In this document: in pieces, positions 7,755 to 16,241 of the stretch | Position numbering within the stretch: position 1 is the stretch's first letter | How the letters are laid out: every line of letters begins with the position of its first letter | DNA from: J054 sp963850255 | GTDB lineage: Bacteria; Pseudomonadota; Gammaproteobacteria; Steroidobacterales; GCA-2729495 | NCBI GenBank assembly: GCA_963850255.1 | Contig: CAWKLL010000049.1 | Location: 5,222 to 69,221 of the forward strand | DNA: 64,000 nucleotides | Direction: 5' to 3' | Notes under the pieces: generated by a model | What the model saw: only the letters and a program-made list of their open reading frames with translations | Database searches by the model: none | Told to the model about the DNA's origin: nothing | Program-made: the position numbers and the translations under genes

Positions 7755-10478
7755 ATGGCAACCCGACGCGCAGACTTGATCGCCCAGCAGGATGAAGAAC
7801 TGGGTGAATGGCTGGAATCCATGGAATCACTGCTGCAGGCAGATGGCCCGGACCGCGCCAAGGCGATTTTCCGCGCCCTGCGCGATTACCTCAGCGACGA
7901 GAATGTCATTCTCGAAGATGCCACCCTGAATACCCCCTACCGGAATACCATTCCGGTAGCGCAGCAGCCGGCCTACCCGGGCTCTATTGATCTGGAACAG
8001 CGCATCGAGAAACATCCTGCGCTGGAACGCCATGGCCATGGTGCTGCAGCGCACGACAGCGGCACCGGGCGTCGGCGGCCATATCGCCACCTACGCCTCG
8101 GCCGCCACCATGATGGAGGTCGGCTTCAATCACTTCTTCCGCAGCCAGGGACGACAGACTACGGCGGCGACCTGGTCATGCATCCAGCCTCACGCGGCGC
8201 CGGGTGTCTATGCCCGGGCCTTCCTGGAAGGCCGCCTGAGCGAGACACAGCTGCGACAACTTCCGCCGCGAGCTGCAGCCTGGCGGCGGCCTCTCTTCGT
8301 ACCCGCACCCGCGCACCATGCCGGACTTCTGGCAGGTGCCGTCGCGCCTCCATGGGCCTGTCGACGCCGACGCGCCATCTACCAGGCGCGCTTTGCCAAG
8401 TACCTGGAAAACCGCGGTCTGAAGCCGGACAACGGCGGCAAGGTCTGGTGCTTTATCGGCGACGGCGAAGTCCGACGAGCCGGAGGTGCTCGGCACCATC
8501 AACATCGCCGCCCGCGAGAAGCTCGGACAATCTGATCCTGGTGGTGAACTGCAATCTGCAGCGCCTCGACGGCCCGGTGCGCGGCAACGGCAAGATCATC
8601 CAGGAACTGGAGCGCAGCTTCCGCGGCGCCGACTGGAACGTGATCAAGGTGATCTGGGGCGGCGGCTGGGACGCGCTGTTCGCCCGCGATCACGGACGGC
8701 GTGCTGCAGGAACGCATGGAGCAGGCCGTCGACGGCGACTACCAGATGTACTCCGTGGTCCAGCGCCGAGGAGGTGCGCGCGCCACTGGGTCGGCGACAA
8801 CGCAGAAGCTGGCCGACATCATGAACATTCTGACGGACGAGGAGATTCGCGAGATCAAGCGCGGCGGCCAGGATCCGAAGAAGATCTACGCCGCCTTCCA
8901 GCGCGCCGTGCAGCCCAGCGACCGGCCCACGGTGATTCTGATCAAGACCGTCAAGGGCTACGGCATGCAGGGCAGGACAGGGCCAGAACACCGTGCACCA
9001 GAAGAAGAAGCTGAGTCGTCGAGGAGCGTCATCGACTCGCGCAGCGACTGCGGCATCCCGCTGAGCGACGAAGCCGATCGCGACGCGCGGACTTCTACCG
9101 CCCGGCCGACGACAGCCCGGAGCTGCGCTACCTGCACGAGCACCGGCGAGCGCTCGGCGGCACCTGCCCGCGCGCAAGGTGCACTGCCAGGCGCTGCCGG
9201 CGCCCGGCTTCGACGTGTTCGAGGACCAGCTGAAGGGCTCCGGCGAACGCGACCTGTCCACCACCATGGCCGTGGTGCGCATGCTGTCCAAGCTGCTGCG
9301 ATCACAAGGAGCTCGGCCGCTACGTCGTGCCCATCGTGCCGGACGAGGCGCGCACCTTCGGCCTGGAGGCGCTGTTCCGCAAGGCCGGCATCTACTCGGC
9401 CGAAGGCCAGCAGTACACGCCGGTGGATGGCGCCACCCTGCTGCCCTATCGGGAAGCGCGAGGACGGCCAGATCCTGCAGGAAGGCATCTGCGAGACCGG
9501 CGCCATGGCGTCGTTCCTCGCTGCGGGCACGGCCTACGCGGTGCACGGCGTGCCGACGATTCCGTTCTACCTCTTCTATTCGATCTTCGGCTTCCAGCGG
9601 GTCGGCGACATGATCTGGGCCTGCGGCGACATGATGTGCCGCGGCTTCCTGCTCGGCGGCACGGCCGGGCGCACGACGCTCAACGGCGAAGGCCTGCAGC
9701 ACCAGGACGGTCATTCCCAGGTGGTGGCCAACACCGTGCCCAACCTGAAGAGCTACGACCCGGCCTTCGCCTACGAACTCGCCATCATCGTGCGCGACGG
9801 CATCCGGCGGATGTACACCGAGCAGGAGAAGATCTTCTACTACATCACCGTCTACAACGAGAACTACCCGATGCCGGCGATGCCCGAGACGGCGTGGAAG
9901 AAGGCGTCCTGCGCGGCATGTACTGCTTCGCGCGCTCGACACCGACAGCGAGAGCCAGGCCGCAAGGTGAACCTGTTCGGCAGCGGCTCGATCATGATGC
10001 AGGTGCTGGAAGCCCGCGATCTGCTGGAGGCACGCGGGCGTGGCGACCGATGTCTGGAGCGTCACCAGCTACAACGAGCTGTACCGCGACGCCATGGACT
10101 GCGAGCGCTGGAACCGTCTGCACCCGGACGCGAGCCCCGACAGCCCTACGTGCGCAGGTTCTGGCAGACGAACAGGGCGTGTTCGTCGCCGCGTCGGACT
10201 ACATGAAGGCGCTGCCGCTGAGCATCGCGCCCTGGATACCCGGCCGCTACACGGTGCTCGGCACCGACGGTTACGGCCTCAGCGAATCGCGCCCCGACCT
10301 GCGCGCCTGGTTCGAAGTCAGCGCCGAGTACATTGCCTACGCGGCGCTGGCAGCTCTGGCAGAAAACGGCGCCGTTAGCGCTGACGAATTGGCCAAGGCG
10401 GCCAAAGAGCTGAACATCGATGCCGGCAAGCCGAACCCCGCGCTGGCAGGACCGGCGCAGGCGCAGTCAAAGAGCTGA
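7755..10478 (+). pseudogene. aceE: Pyruvate dehydrogenase E1 component (homodimeric AceE type), densely frameshifted as given
   Basis: The full length of an AceE-type E1 (about 2.7 kb) is present and colinear. This enzyme decarboxylates pyruvate with thiamine pyrophosphate and acetylates the E2 lipoyl domain. Recognisable stretches, in order, are LRDYLSDENVILEDAT, GGHIATYASAATMMEVGF, the TPP motif CFIGDGE with later VVNCNLQRLDGPVRGNGKI, DEARTFGLEALFR, GICETGAMASFLAAGTAY and PWIPGRYTVLGTDGYGLS. The frame is intact at 7755-8013 and from about 10160 to the stop, but changes about 25 times in between, mostly by gain of one base. Removing single bases restores conserved protein, so the cause is probably base-calling or assembly error rather than decay. 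No E2 or E3 gene follows. Confidence 0.9.
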
Positions 10479-10501
10479 ATTTACGGTCGGATCAAGGGCG
10501 G

Positions 10502-10531
10502 AAAAAAAAGCCCGCCTGTGAGGCGGGCTTT
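10502..10531. terminator. Hairpin terminator downstream of aceE, stronger for reverse-strand transcription
   Basis: AAAGCCCGCC (10507-10516) pairs perfectly with GGCGGGCTTT (10522-10531) around a 5-base loop. On the reverse strand the stem is followed by eight T residues; on the forward strand only three T follow. It may terminate aceE but is better placed to block reverse-strand read-through into aceE. Confidence 0.7.
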
Positions 10532-10664
10532 GGCCGCCCTGGCGGACTCAGGCATTGTGAAGGCCAAGGAACTGGCGGAATGCGCGCAAGCCTGGCAGAT
10601 CAGGCAGGACAAGCCGGATCCGGCTTATGCCGGACCGGCAACTCGAAAGGCCGGGGAATGCTGA
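10530..10664 (+). pseudogene. Remnant of a second aceE-like 3' end
   Basis: Read in the frame that includes 10530-10532 and ends at TGA 10662-10664, this stretch gives LAALADSGIVKAKELAECA followed by a segment ending KPDPAYAGPATRKAGEC. It aligns without gaps to the true AceE tail (LAALAENGAVSADELAKAA to KPNPALAGPA), keeping about half the residues. It has no start codon or upstream gene and begins inside the hairpin just after aceE. The simplest reading is the leftover C-terminal end of a diverged second E1 gene that was otherwise deleted. The alignment was made by eye. Confidence 0.7.
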
Positions 10665-10690
10665 CTGCCCCGACCCGGGAATAAGGGCAA

Positions 10691-10717
10691 AAAAAGCCCC
10701 GCTATGCGGGGCTTTTT
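10691..10717 (-). terminator. Intrinsic terminator of PEP-CTERM gene copy 1
   Basis: GCCCCGC (10696-10702) and GCGGGGC (10706-10712) form a stem with a 3-base loop, flanked by A and T runs on both sides, so it can act in both directions. It lies 23 bases beyond the stop codon of the reverse-strand gene and has a T7 run on that strand. Confidence 0.85.
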
Positions 10718-10739
10718 CATCTCTTTACCGTAAAACTGA

Positions 10740-11480
10740 TCAGACGGTGCGGCGCCTCACCCAGGCCAGCAGGCCCAGGGCCGATCCAAACAGCCAGACC
10801 GCCGCAGGAACCGGCACAACCGCTGCAGTAAATGTCAGCTTCTTCTGAATGAACGCCCGTTCGCCGTCGGCATCCGTATCCGCCAGCAGGGTGTTCTGGA
10901 TCAACACTTGAATGTCTTGCGCATTTTCCAGGAGTGCACTCGGATTAATGCCGGCGCTCAGGGACCAAATGACGGGAGAGCTGCCAGTATCAGCCGTCGC
11001 GTCAAAGGAATCGCTGTCCGTTATGGTGTCGGGAAACAGTCCGGTGAAACTATTCTCGGTGCCAAACAGCACCAGATCAGCAGCCACCCGATCGCCCGTC
11101 TCGATCTCGTAGTCGCCCAGTTCCAGCACCTGCAGCAGCACAATGGCACTGGCGCCATCGTTTGCAAAGACGCGATCAAATTGGAACGTGGCATTGGTCG
11201 TCACGCTGCCGCCGATGCCACTCAAACCGTTCAAAGACTCAGCGATAAAGGCGTCCGGATCAAACTCCAAAGTATCCGTGCCAGCAATCAGATCCGGATC
11301 CCCGAAAAGCGCCACCGCTCCCTGGTCGATTTCATACTGGTAGCTAACCGTCGGGCCAACCAGCGTACAGGTGGTTCCCGTGAGAGTGCCGCTGCAGCCT
11401 GCGGCACTAGCAGCGGGCGCAAAACCGGCGAGCAGCAGCATACCGAGTGAGCTAGTCAAAAACAGGCGTTTTACCGTCAT
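10740..11480 (-). CDS. PEP-CTERM-type sorted surface/secreted protein, copy 1
   Basis: A 246-residue secreted protein of unknown function. It has a signal peptide (KRLFLTSSLGMLLLAGFAPAASA), a Thr/Asp/Gly-rich middle part with no recognisable catalytic motif, and a C-terminal VPVPAAVWLFGSALGLLAW segment followed by VRRRTV. That tail is the classic PEP-CTERM layout: VPxPA motif, transmembrane helix, basic end. Such proteins are processed by exosortase (EpsH/XrtA) and are often tied to exopolysaccharide; no exosortase gene lies in this window. It is a near-identical tandem paralogue of the gene at 12061-12804, differing by scattered substitutions and one codon. Both copies are intact, which suggests the second is still useful. 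Confidence 0.88.
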   Translation of the reverse strand: MTVKRLFLTSSLGMLLLAGFAPAASAAGCSGTLTGTTCTLVGPTVSYQYEIDQGAVALFGDPDLIAGTDTLEFDPDAFIAESLNGLSGIGGSVTTNATFQFDRVFANDGASAIVLLQVLELGDYEIETGDRVAADLVLFGTENSFTGLFPDTITDSDSFDATADTGSSPVIWSLSAGINPSALLENAQDIQVLIQNTLLADTDADGERAFIQKKLTFTAAVVPVPAAVWLFGSALGLLAWVRRRTV

Positions 11481-11677
11481 GGTCGTATTCCCCTTTGTCG
11501 AGCCAGTATGACGATTGAAACGTCTCCGGCTCTCTCCAGGCTGGCACTCTGCTTCCCAACAGGTATCAGCATTGGCGTGGTTTTTAATGTCGGACGACCA
11601 GAAGATTGCGTCATCGGATCGTTGTTACTGCTAATCATAGCAACTATTGGCGCTGAAGACCACGGCGGGCGGGGATC

Positions 11678-11704
11678 TTGGCGATAATAGCCAGGCTTGA
11701 TCAT
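11678..11704 (+). promoter_or_regulatory. Degraded promoter of the dead lyase copy
   Basis: This is the position equivalent to the promoter candidate at 13007-13033. The -35 box reads TTGGCG instead of TTGACG, and the -10 box GATCAT instead of GATAAT. Both changes move away from the sigma-70 consensus, matching the loss of the lyase reading frame downstream. Confidence 0.45.
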
Positions 11705-11769
11705 GGGCAGCTGTGGCCAGCAAATCCCGCCGGAAAATCATAAAAAAACTAGTGGTTTATGCTTGGTTC

Positions 11770-11968
11770 ATGAAAATTCGCATTACCCTAAGACGCTCTG
11801 TCCTCTATGTCCCGGGCAATAATGCCAGGGCCCTGGAGAAGGCCGCAGCCTCCCTGCCGATGCCCTGATCCTGGACCTGGAGGATGCGGTGAGCCCGGCC
11901 GCCAAGGCAGACGCGCGGCAGGCTGTCTGCGCCGCCGCGGGCAGCCTGCCGGTCCGACAACGCATTAG
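11770..11968 (+). pseudogene. 5' fragment of duplicated CoA-ester lyase gene
   Basis: The fragment starts MKIRI, continues RRSVLYVPGNNARALEKA, and then meets a one-base loss and a TGA at about 11866. Beyond this the DNA still matches the functional gene (DALILDLEDAV region) until about 11943, after which similarity ends and copy 2 of the repeat begins. It corresponds to the first 60 or so codons of the intact gene at 13099 and arose as the right-hand end of the tandem duplication. It cannot encode a working lyase. Confidence 0.85.
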
Positions 11969-12010
11969 ACCGGGGAATGCTGAGCCGCCCCGACCCGGGA
12001 ATAAGGGCAA

Positions 12011-12038
12011 AAAAAAGCCCCGCTATGCGGGGCTTTTT
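12011..12038 (-). terminator. Intrinsic terminator of PEP-CTERM gene copy 2
   Basis: GCCCCGC (12017-12023), loop TAT, GCGGGGC (12027-12033), flanked by A6 and T5. It is the duplicate of the hairpin at 10691-10717, placed the same distance beyond the stop codon of the reverse-strand gene. Confidence 0.85.
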
Positions 12039-12060
12039 CATCTCTTTACCGTAAAACTGA

Positions 12061-12804
12061 TCAGACGGTGCGGCGCCTCACCCAGGCCAGCAGGCCCAGG
12101 GCCGATCCAAACAGCCAGACCGCCGCAGGAACCGGAACAACCGCTGCAGCAAATGTCAGCTTCTTCTGAATGAATGCCCGTTCGCCGTCGGCATCCGTAT
12201 CCGCCAAAAGGATGTTCTGGATCAACACGCGAATGTCTTGCGCATTTTCCAGGCTCGCACTGGGATCAATGCCAGCGATCAGGGACCAATTGACGGGAGA
12301 GCCGCCAGTATCGGCCGTCGCGTCAAAGGAATCGCTGTCCGTTATGGTGTCGGCAGACGGTCCGGTGAAAATATTCTCGGTGCCAAACAGCACCAGATCA
12401 GAAGCCACCCGATCGCCCGTCTCGATCTCGTAGTCGCCAAGTTCCAGCACCTGCAGCAGCATAATGGCGGTGGCGCCATCGTTTGCAAAGACGCGATCAA
12501 ATTGGAACGTGGCTGTGGTCGTCACGCTGCCGCCGATGCCACTCAAACCGTTCAAAGACTCAGCGATAAAGGCGTCCGGATCAAACTCTATAGTATCCGT
12601 GCCAGCAATCAGATCCGGATCCCCGAAAAGCGCCACCGCTGCCTGGTCGATTTCATACTGGTAGCTAACCGTCGGGCCAACTAGCGTACAGGTGGTGGTT
12701 CCCGTCAGAATTCCGCTGCAGCCTGCGGCATTGGCAGCAGGAGCAAAACCTGCCAGCAGCAGCATACCGAGTGAGCCAGTCAAAAACAGGCGTTTTGCCA
12801 TCAT
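12061..12804 (-). CDS. PEP-CTERM-type sorted surface/secreted protein, copy 2
   Basis: A 247-residue paralogue of the protein at 10740-11480 with the same parts: signal peptide (KRLFLTGSLGMLLLAGFAPA), Thr/Asp-rich body, and C-terminal VPVPAAVWLFGSALGLLAW tail with a basic end. Changes relative to copy 1 are scattered, with one extra Thr near residue 36 (GTTTCTLVG against GTTCTLVG), and the frame is open throughout. It stands divergent from the CoA-ester lyase gene with 294 bases between, a region that is itself duplicated. Function of the body is unknown; sorting by an exosortase is family knowledge, not shown here. Confidence 0.88.
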   Translation of the reverse strand: MMAKRLFLTGSLGMLLLAGFAPAANAAGCSGILTGTTTCTLVGPTVSYQYEIDQAAVALFGDPDLIAGTDTIEFDPDAFIAESLNGLSGIGGSVTTTATFQFDRVFANDGATAIMLLQVLELGDYEIETGDRVASDLVLFGTENIFTGPSADTITDSDSFDATADTGGSPVNWSLIAGIDPSASLENAQDIRVLIQNILLADTDADGERAFIQKKLTFAAAVVPVPAAVWLFGSALGLLAWVRRRTV

Positions 12805-13006
12805 GGTCGTATTCCCCTTTGTCGAGCCAGGCTGAAGACGATTGAAACGTCTCGAACTCTGTCCAGACTGGCACCCTGCTTCCCAACAGAGGTACCAGCG
12901 TTGGCACGTTTTTTAATTTAGGACGACCAGAAGATTGCGTCATCGGGTCGTTATTAACAGCCACTATAGCAACTACTGACGCTGAACGCTATGCCGGGCG
13001 CGGGTC

Positions 13007-13033
13007 TTGACGATAATAGCCAGGCTTGATAAT
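13007..13033 (+). promoter_or_regulatory. Candidate promoter of the CoA-ester lyase/propionate operon
   Basis: TTGACG at 13007-13012 (5 of 6) and GATAAT at 13028-13033 (5 of 6) are separated by 15 bases, slightly short, about 65 bases upstream of the lyase ATG. The same boxes are mutated in the dead duplicate at 11678-11704, which supports this element as the working one. Confidence 0.45.
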
Positions 13034-13098
13034 GGGCAGCTGTGGCCAGGAAATTCCCCCGGAAAATCATAAAAAAACTATTGGTTTATGCTTGGTTC

Positions 13099-13962
13099 AT
13101 GAAAATTCGCATTAGCCCACGACGCTCTGTCCTCTATGTCCCGGGCAATAATGCCAGGGCCCTGGAGAAGGCCCGCACCCTCGCTGCTGATGCCCTGATC
13201 CTGGACCTGGAGGATGCGGTGAGCCCGGCTGCCAAGGCAGCCGCCCGGCAGGCTGCCTGCGCCGCCGCGGGCACCTATGCCGGGCGTGAGGCGGTCATTC
13301 GTGTTAACGGCCTGGACACGCCCTGGGGCGCCGATGACCTGATTGGCGCGGCCGTCAGCGGCGCGGACGCGGTCCTGCTGCCAAAAATCGATGACGCACA
13401 AGGCCTGCAGGCCGCCGCCCGCCTGCTTCGCCAGTCCTCGGCCCCGAAGGACCTGGCCTTGTGGGTAATGGCCGAAACCCCGGCGGCTATCCTGAACATC
13501 GCAGAAATTACCCGGGCCGATCCGGCCCTGGCCGTGATCGTCATGGGTACCTCGGATCTGGGCAAGGCCCTGCGTCTGCCTCCGGACCCCCTGCGGTCGG
13601 GCCTGCAGGCAGCCCTGGGCGGGTGTCTGCTGGCAGCCCGTGCGGCAGGGCTTGATATACTGGACGGCGTTTTTGGCGAACTCGACAATGAAGCCGGCTT
13701 TAAGGAAGCCTGCCTGCAGGGCAAAGCCCTGGGCTTCGACGGGAAGACCCTGATCCATCCCCGGCAAATTGCTGCGGCTAACGATATTTTCGGTGTCAGC
13801 GAGGCAGAGCTGACGCGTGCCGGCCGCATAGTGACGGCCTGGGAAAAAGCGGCTGCCGACGGCCAGGGTATTGCGGTGGTTGACGGCCAGATGATTGAAA
13901 GCCTGCATGTGGAGGAAGCCCGGCGACTGCTGGCGCTGCATGCGGCCATCAGCGAATTCTGA
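13099..13962 (+). CDS. HpcH/HpaI (CitE-like) CoA-ester lyase
   Basis: A 287-residue member of the CitE-like CoA-ester lyase family, which cleaves or forms beta-hydroxyacyl-CoA esters such as malyl-, beta-methylmalyl- or citramalyl-CoA. Family motifs are RRSVLYVPGNNARALEKA at the N-terminus, DALILDLEDAV with the Mg-binding acidic residues, VIRVNG, VMGTSDLGK, and GKTLIHPRQI near the C-terminus. The ATG at 13099 gives the usual N-terminus; a GTG 57 bases upstream would add an atypical leader. It is 15 bases ahead of methylmalonyl-CoA mutase, so it probably belongs to the propionate/methylmalonyl-CoA pathway, possibly acting on methylmalyl-CoA or citramalyl-CoA. The exact ester is not determined. 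Confidence 0.9.
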   Translation: MKIRISPRRSVLYVPGNNARALEKARTLAADALILDLEDAVSPAAKAAARQAACAAAGTYAGREAVIRVNGLDTPWGADDLIGAAVSGADAVLLPKIDDAQGLQAAARLLRQSSAPKDLALWVMAETPAAILNIAEITRADPALAVIVMGTSDLGKALRLPPDPLRSGLQAALGGCLLAARAAGLDILDGVFGELDNEAGFKEACLQGKALGFDGKTLIHPRQIAAANDIFGVSEAELTRAGRIVTAWEKAAADGQGIAVVDGQMIESLHVEEARRLLALHAAISEF

Positions 13963-13977
13963 CGAGGAAAGCGACGA

Positions 13978-16131
13978 ATGTCGGATAACAACAAGCCAGG
14001 CCTGAAAGACTGGCATGCATTGGCGACCAAGGAAGGCAAGGGTCGCTCGGCGGATTCCCTGGTCTGGGAGACGCCCGAGGGCATCTCCGTAAAACCTCTG
14101 TACACGGCCGAGGATCTGGTCGGTCTTGAACACATCAACAGTCTGCCCGGCTTCGCGCCGTTCCTGCGCGGGCCGCGCGCGACGATGTACGCCGGCCGGC
14201 CCTGGACCGTGCGTCAATACGCCGGCTTTTCAACGGCCGAAGAATCCAACCATTTTTATCGCCAGAACCTGGCGGCCGGACAAACGGGCTTGTCGGTGGC
14301 CTTCGATCTGGCGACCCATCGCGGCTACGACTCGGACCACCCGCGAGTGGTCGGCGATGTCGGCAAAGCCGGCGTCGCCATCGATACCGTCGAAGACATG
14401 AAAATACTGTTCGACGGTATCCCGCTGGATAAGATGTCCGTCTCCATGACCATGAACGGCGCCGTCATTCCGGTGATGGCCATGTACATCGTCGCTGCCG
14501 AAGAACAGGGCGTGTCGCCCACGCAGCTGGCCGGTACCTTGCAGAACGATATTCTCAAGGAGTTCATGGTTCGCAACACTTACATTTACCCGCCGACCCC
14601 TTCCATGCGCATTGTTGCCGACATCATCGGTTATACCGCGCAAAACATGCCGCGCTACAACTCCATCTCGATTTCCGGTTATCACATGCAGGAAGCCGGC
14701 GCGACCTGCGTGCAGGAGCTCGGCTTTACCATCGCTGACGGTATCGAGTATGTGCGCGCCGCACTTGCCAGCGGCCTCAAGGTGGATCAGTTCGCGCCGC
14801 GCCTGTCATTCTTTTTCGCCATCGGCATGAACTTCTTTATGGAAGCCGCCAAGTTGCGCGCAGCGCGCCTGCTCTGGTCGGAGCTGATGACTGAAATGTT
14901 CAGCCCCGAGGACGCGCGCTCGCTGATGCTGCGAACTCATTGCCAGACTTCCGGCGTGAGCCTGACCAGCCAGGACCCTTACAACAACGTCATTCGTACC
15001 ACCGTCGAGGCGCTGGCAGCAGCGCTCGGCGGCACCCAGTCGCTGCATACCAATTCCTTCGACGAAGCCCTGGCTTTGCCAACGCCCTTCTCGGCGCATA
15101 TCGCCCGCAATACGCAGCTGGTGTTGCAGGAAGAAACAGGCATCACCAAGGTGGTCGATCCGCTGGCCGGCTCCTACTACGTCGAAAGCCTGACTGCTTC
15201 TCTGGTCGGTGAAGCCCGCAAGCTGATCGACGAAGTCGAAGGCATGGGCGGCATGACCAAGGCGGTTGAATCGGGCATGCCGAAACTGCGCATCGAACAG
15301 GCCGCCGCGCTGCGCCAGGCACGCATCGACCGCGGCGAAGAAGTGATCGTCGGCGTGAACAAGTACCAGCGTGAAAATGAACCCGAAGTCGATGTGCGCG
15401 ACATCGACAACACCGCTGTTCGCGAAGCCCAGGTCGCGCAGCTGGCCAGAATCCGCGCTGAACGTGACCAGGCCGCCTGCACGGCCAGCCTTGCCGCACT
15501 GACTCAGGCCGCTGCCAGTGGTCAGGGTAATCTGTTGGAACTCGCCATCGCGGCCGCGCGCGCGCGCGCCAGCGTGGGCGAAATCTCTGACGCCCTGGAG
15601 CAGAGTTTCGGGAGGCATAAAGCAGTGATCCAGTCCATCAGCGGTGTCTACGGCTCGGCCTATGCAGGCGACGAAAATTTCGCACGCATTCAGGCCGACA
15701 TCGAACAGTTTGCCCGTGACGAAGGTCGCCGCCCGCGCATGCTGGTGGTGAAACTGGGCCAGGACGGACATGATCGCGGCGCCAAAGTAATCGCCACCGC
15801 TTTCGCTGACCTGGGCTTCGACGTCGATATCGGCCCCCTGTTCCAGACCCCGGAAGAAGGCGCCCGGCACGCCATTGAGAACGACGTGCACGTCGTCGGT
15901 GTTTCGTCCCAGGCCGCCGGCCACAAGACCCTGGTGCCACAGCTCATTGAAGCGCTCAAGGCTGAAGGTGCCGGCGATGTGCTGGTGGTCTGTGGCGGCG
16001 TAATTCCGCCCAAGGATTACGCCGAGCTTGAAGCCGCTGGTGTTGCCGCGGTGTTTGGACCTGGCACCAACATCCCGGTTGCCGCCGGCGAAGTGCTCGC
16101 CCTGATTCGCCAGCAACGCAAGGCAGCCTGA
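13978..16131 (+). CDS. Methylmalonyl-CoA mutase, B12-dependent
   Basis: A single-chain (717 aa) adenosylcobalamin-dependent mutase interconverting methylmalonyl-CoA and succinyl-CoA. The catalytic TIM-barrel part carries RPWTVRQYAGFSTAEESN, FDLATHRGYDSDHPR and SISGYHMQEAGA, typical of the catalytic subunit rather than the inactive small subunit. The C-terminal B12-binding domain has D-G-H-D-R-G with the cobalt-ligand His at residue 598. The ATG has GAGGAAAG upstream, 15 bases after the lyase stop. The substrate comes from the carboxylase and epimerase encoded just downstream, and MeaB protects the cofactor. This is one of the clearest calls in the window (symbols in use: mcm, scpA, mutB). Confidence 0.97.
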   Translation: MSDNNKPGLKDWHALATKEGKGRSADSLVWETPEGISVKPLYTAEDLVGLEHINSLPGFAPFLRGPRATMYAGRPWTVRQYAGFSTAEESNHFYRQNLAAGQTGLSVAFDLATHRGYDSDHPRVVGDVGKAGVAIDTVEDMKILFDGIPLDKMSVSMTMNGAVIPVMAMYIVAAEEQGVSPTQLAGTLQNDILKEFMVRNTYIYPPTPSMRIVADIIGYTAQNMPRYNSISISGYHMQEAGATCVQELGFTIADGIEYVRAALASGLKVDQFAPRLSFFFAIGMNFFMEAAKLRAARLLWSELMTEMFSPEDARSLMLRTHCQTSGVSLTSQDPYNNVIRTTVEALAAALGGTQSLHTNSFDEALALPTPFSAHIARNTQLVLQEETGITKVVDPLAGSYYVESLTASLVGEARKLIDEVEGMGGMTKAVESGMPKLRIEQAAALRQARIDRGEEVIVGVNKYQRENEPEVDVRDIDNTAVREAQVAQLARIRAERDQAACTASLAALTQAAASGQGNLLELAIAAARARASVGEISDALEQSFGRHKAVIQSISGVYGSAYAGDENFARIQADIEQFARDEGRRPRMLVVKLGQDGHDRGAKVIATAFADLGFDVDIGPLFQTPEEGARHAIENDVHVVGVSSQAAGHKTLVPQLIEALKAEGAGDVLVVCGGVIPPKDYAELEAAGVAAVFGPGTNIPVAAGEVLALIRQQRKAA

Positions 16132-16145
16132 CAACCGATTACAGT

Positions 16146-16174
16146 GCTTGCGGCGACGATTACTCGCCGCAAGC
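16146..16174. terminator. Intercistronic hairpin between mutase and carboxylase beta
   Basis: GCTTGCGGCGA (16146-16156) and TCGCCGCAAGC (16164-16174) form a perfect 11-base stem with a 7-base loop. No T run follows, so it is a poor terminator; it may instead protect the upstream mRNA end or set relative expression within the operon. Confidence 0.45.
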
Positions 16175-16241
16175 TTAGAAAAAGCAGCAGCGCGTACCAT
16201 CAGTAACAGATCAGGGCGCGCAGATAACAAGGGAAGAACCT

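Larger units (their letters stand above)
10651..11969. repeat. Tandem duplication, copy 1 (about 1.32 kb)
   Basis: This segment is repeated almost base for base at 11970-13275. The unit contains, from left to right, the last bases of the aceE-like remnant, a hairpin terminator, a PEP-CTERM gene on the reverse strand, its upstream region, and the 5' end of the CoA-ester lyase gene. The left boundary is the shared CCGGGGAATGCTGA. Offsets between equivalent points are 1319 to 1329 bases. In this copy the lyase part is broken and its promoter altered. Confidence 0.9.
11970..13275. repeat. Tandem duplication, copy 2 (about 1.3 kb)
   Basis: Second copy of the unit described at 10651-11969, joined to it head to tail. 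Here the right-hand end runs on into the intact CoA-ester lyase gene, so this copy sits in the original context on that side. The two PEP-CTERM genes and their upstream regions differ by scattered substitutions and small indels, so the event is not brand new. Confidence 0.9.

Noticed and set aside
7755..10160. Programmed frameshifting or RNA editing as the reason for the many frame changes in aceE
   Set aside because: The shifts are too many, lie in varied contexts without slippery sites or pause structures, and recur in unrelated genes (pccB, pccA, the TPR fragment) only in certain patches. Data error explains this better.
10908..11450. Long forward-strand reading frame opposite PEP-CTERM copy 1, duplicated opposite copy 2
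   Set aside because: It is antisense to a gene with a clear signal peptide and sorting tail, has no domain, and is explained by the composition and duplication of that gene.
14806..16230. 474-residue reverse-strand frame across the mutase gene
   Set aside because: It is a shadow of the high-GC mutase gene; no motif or ribosome site supports it.
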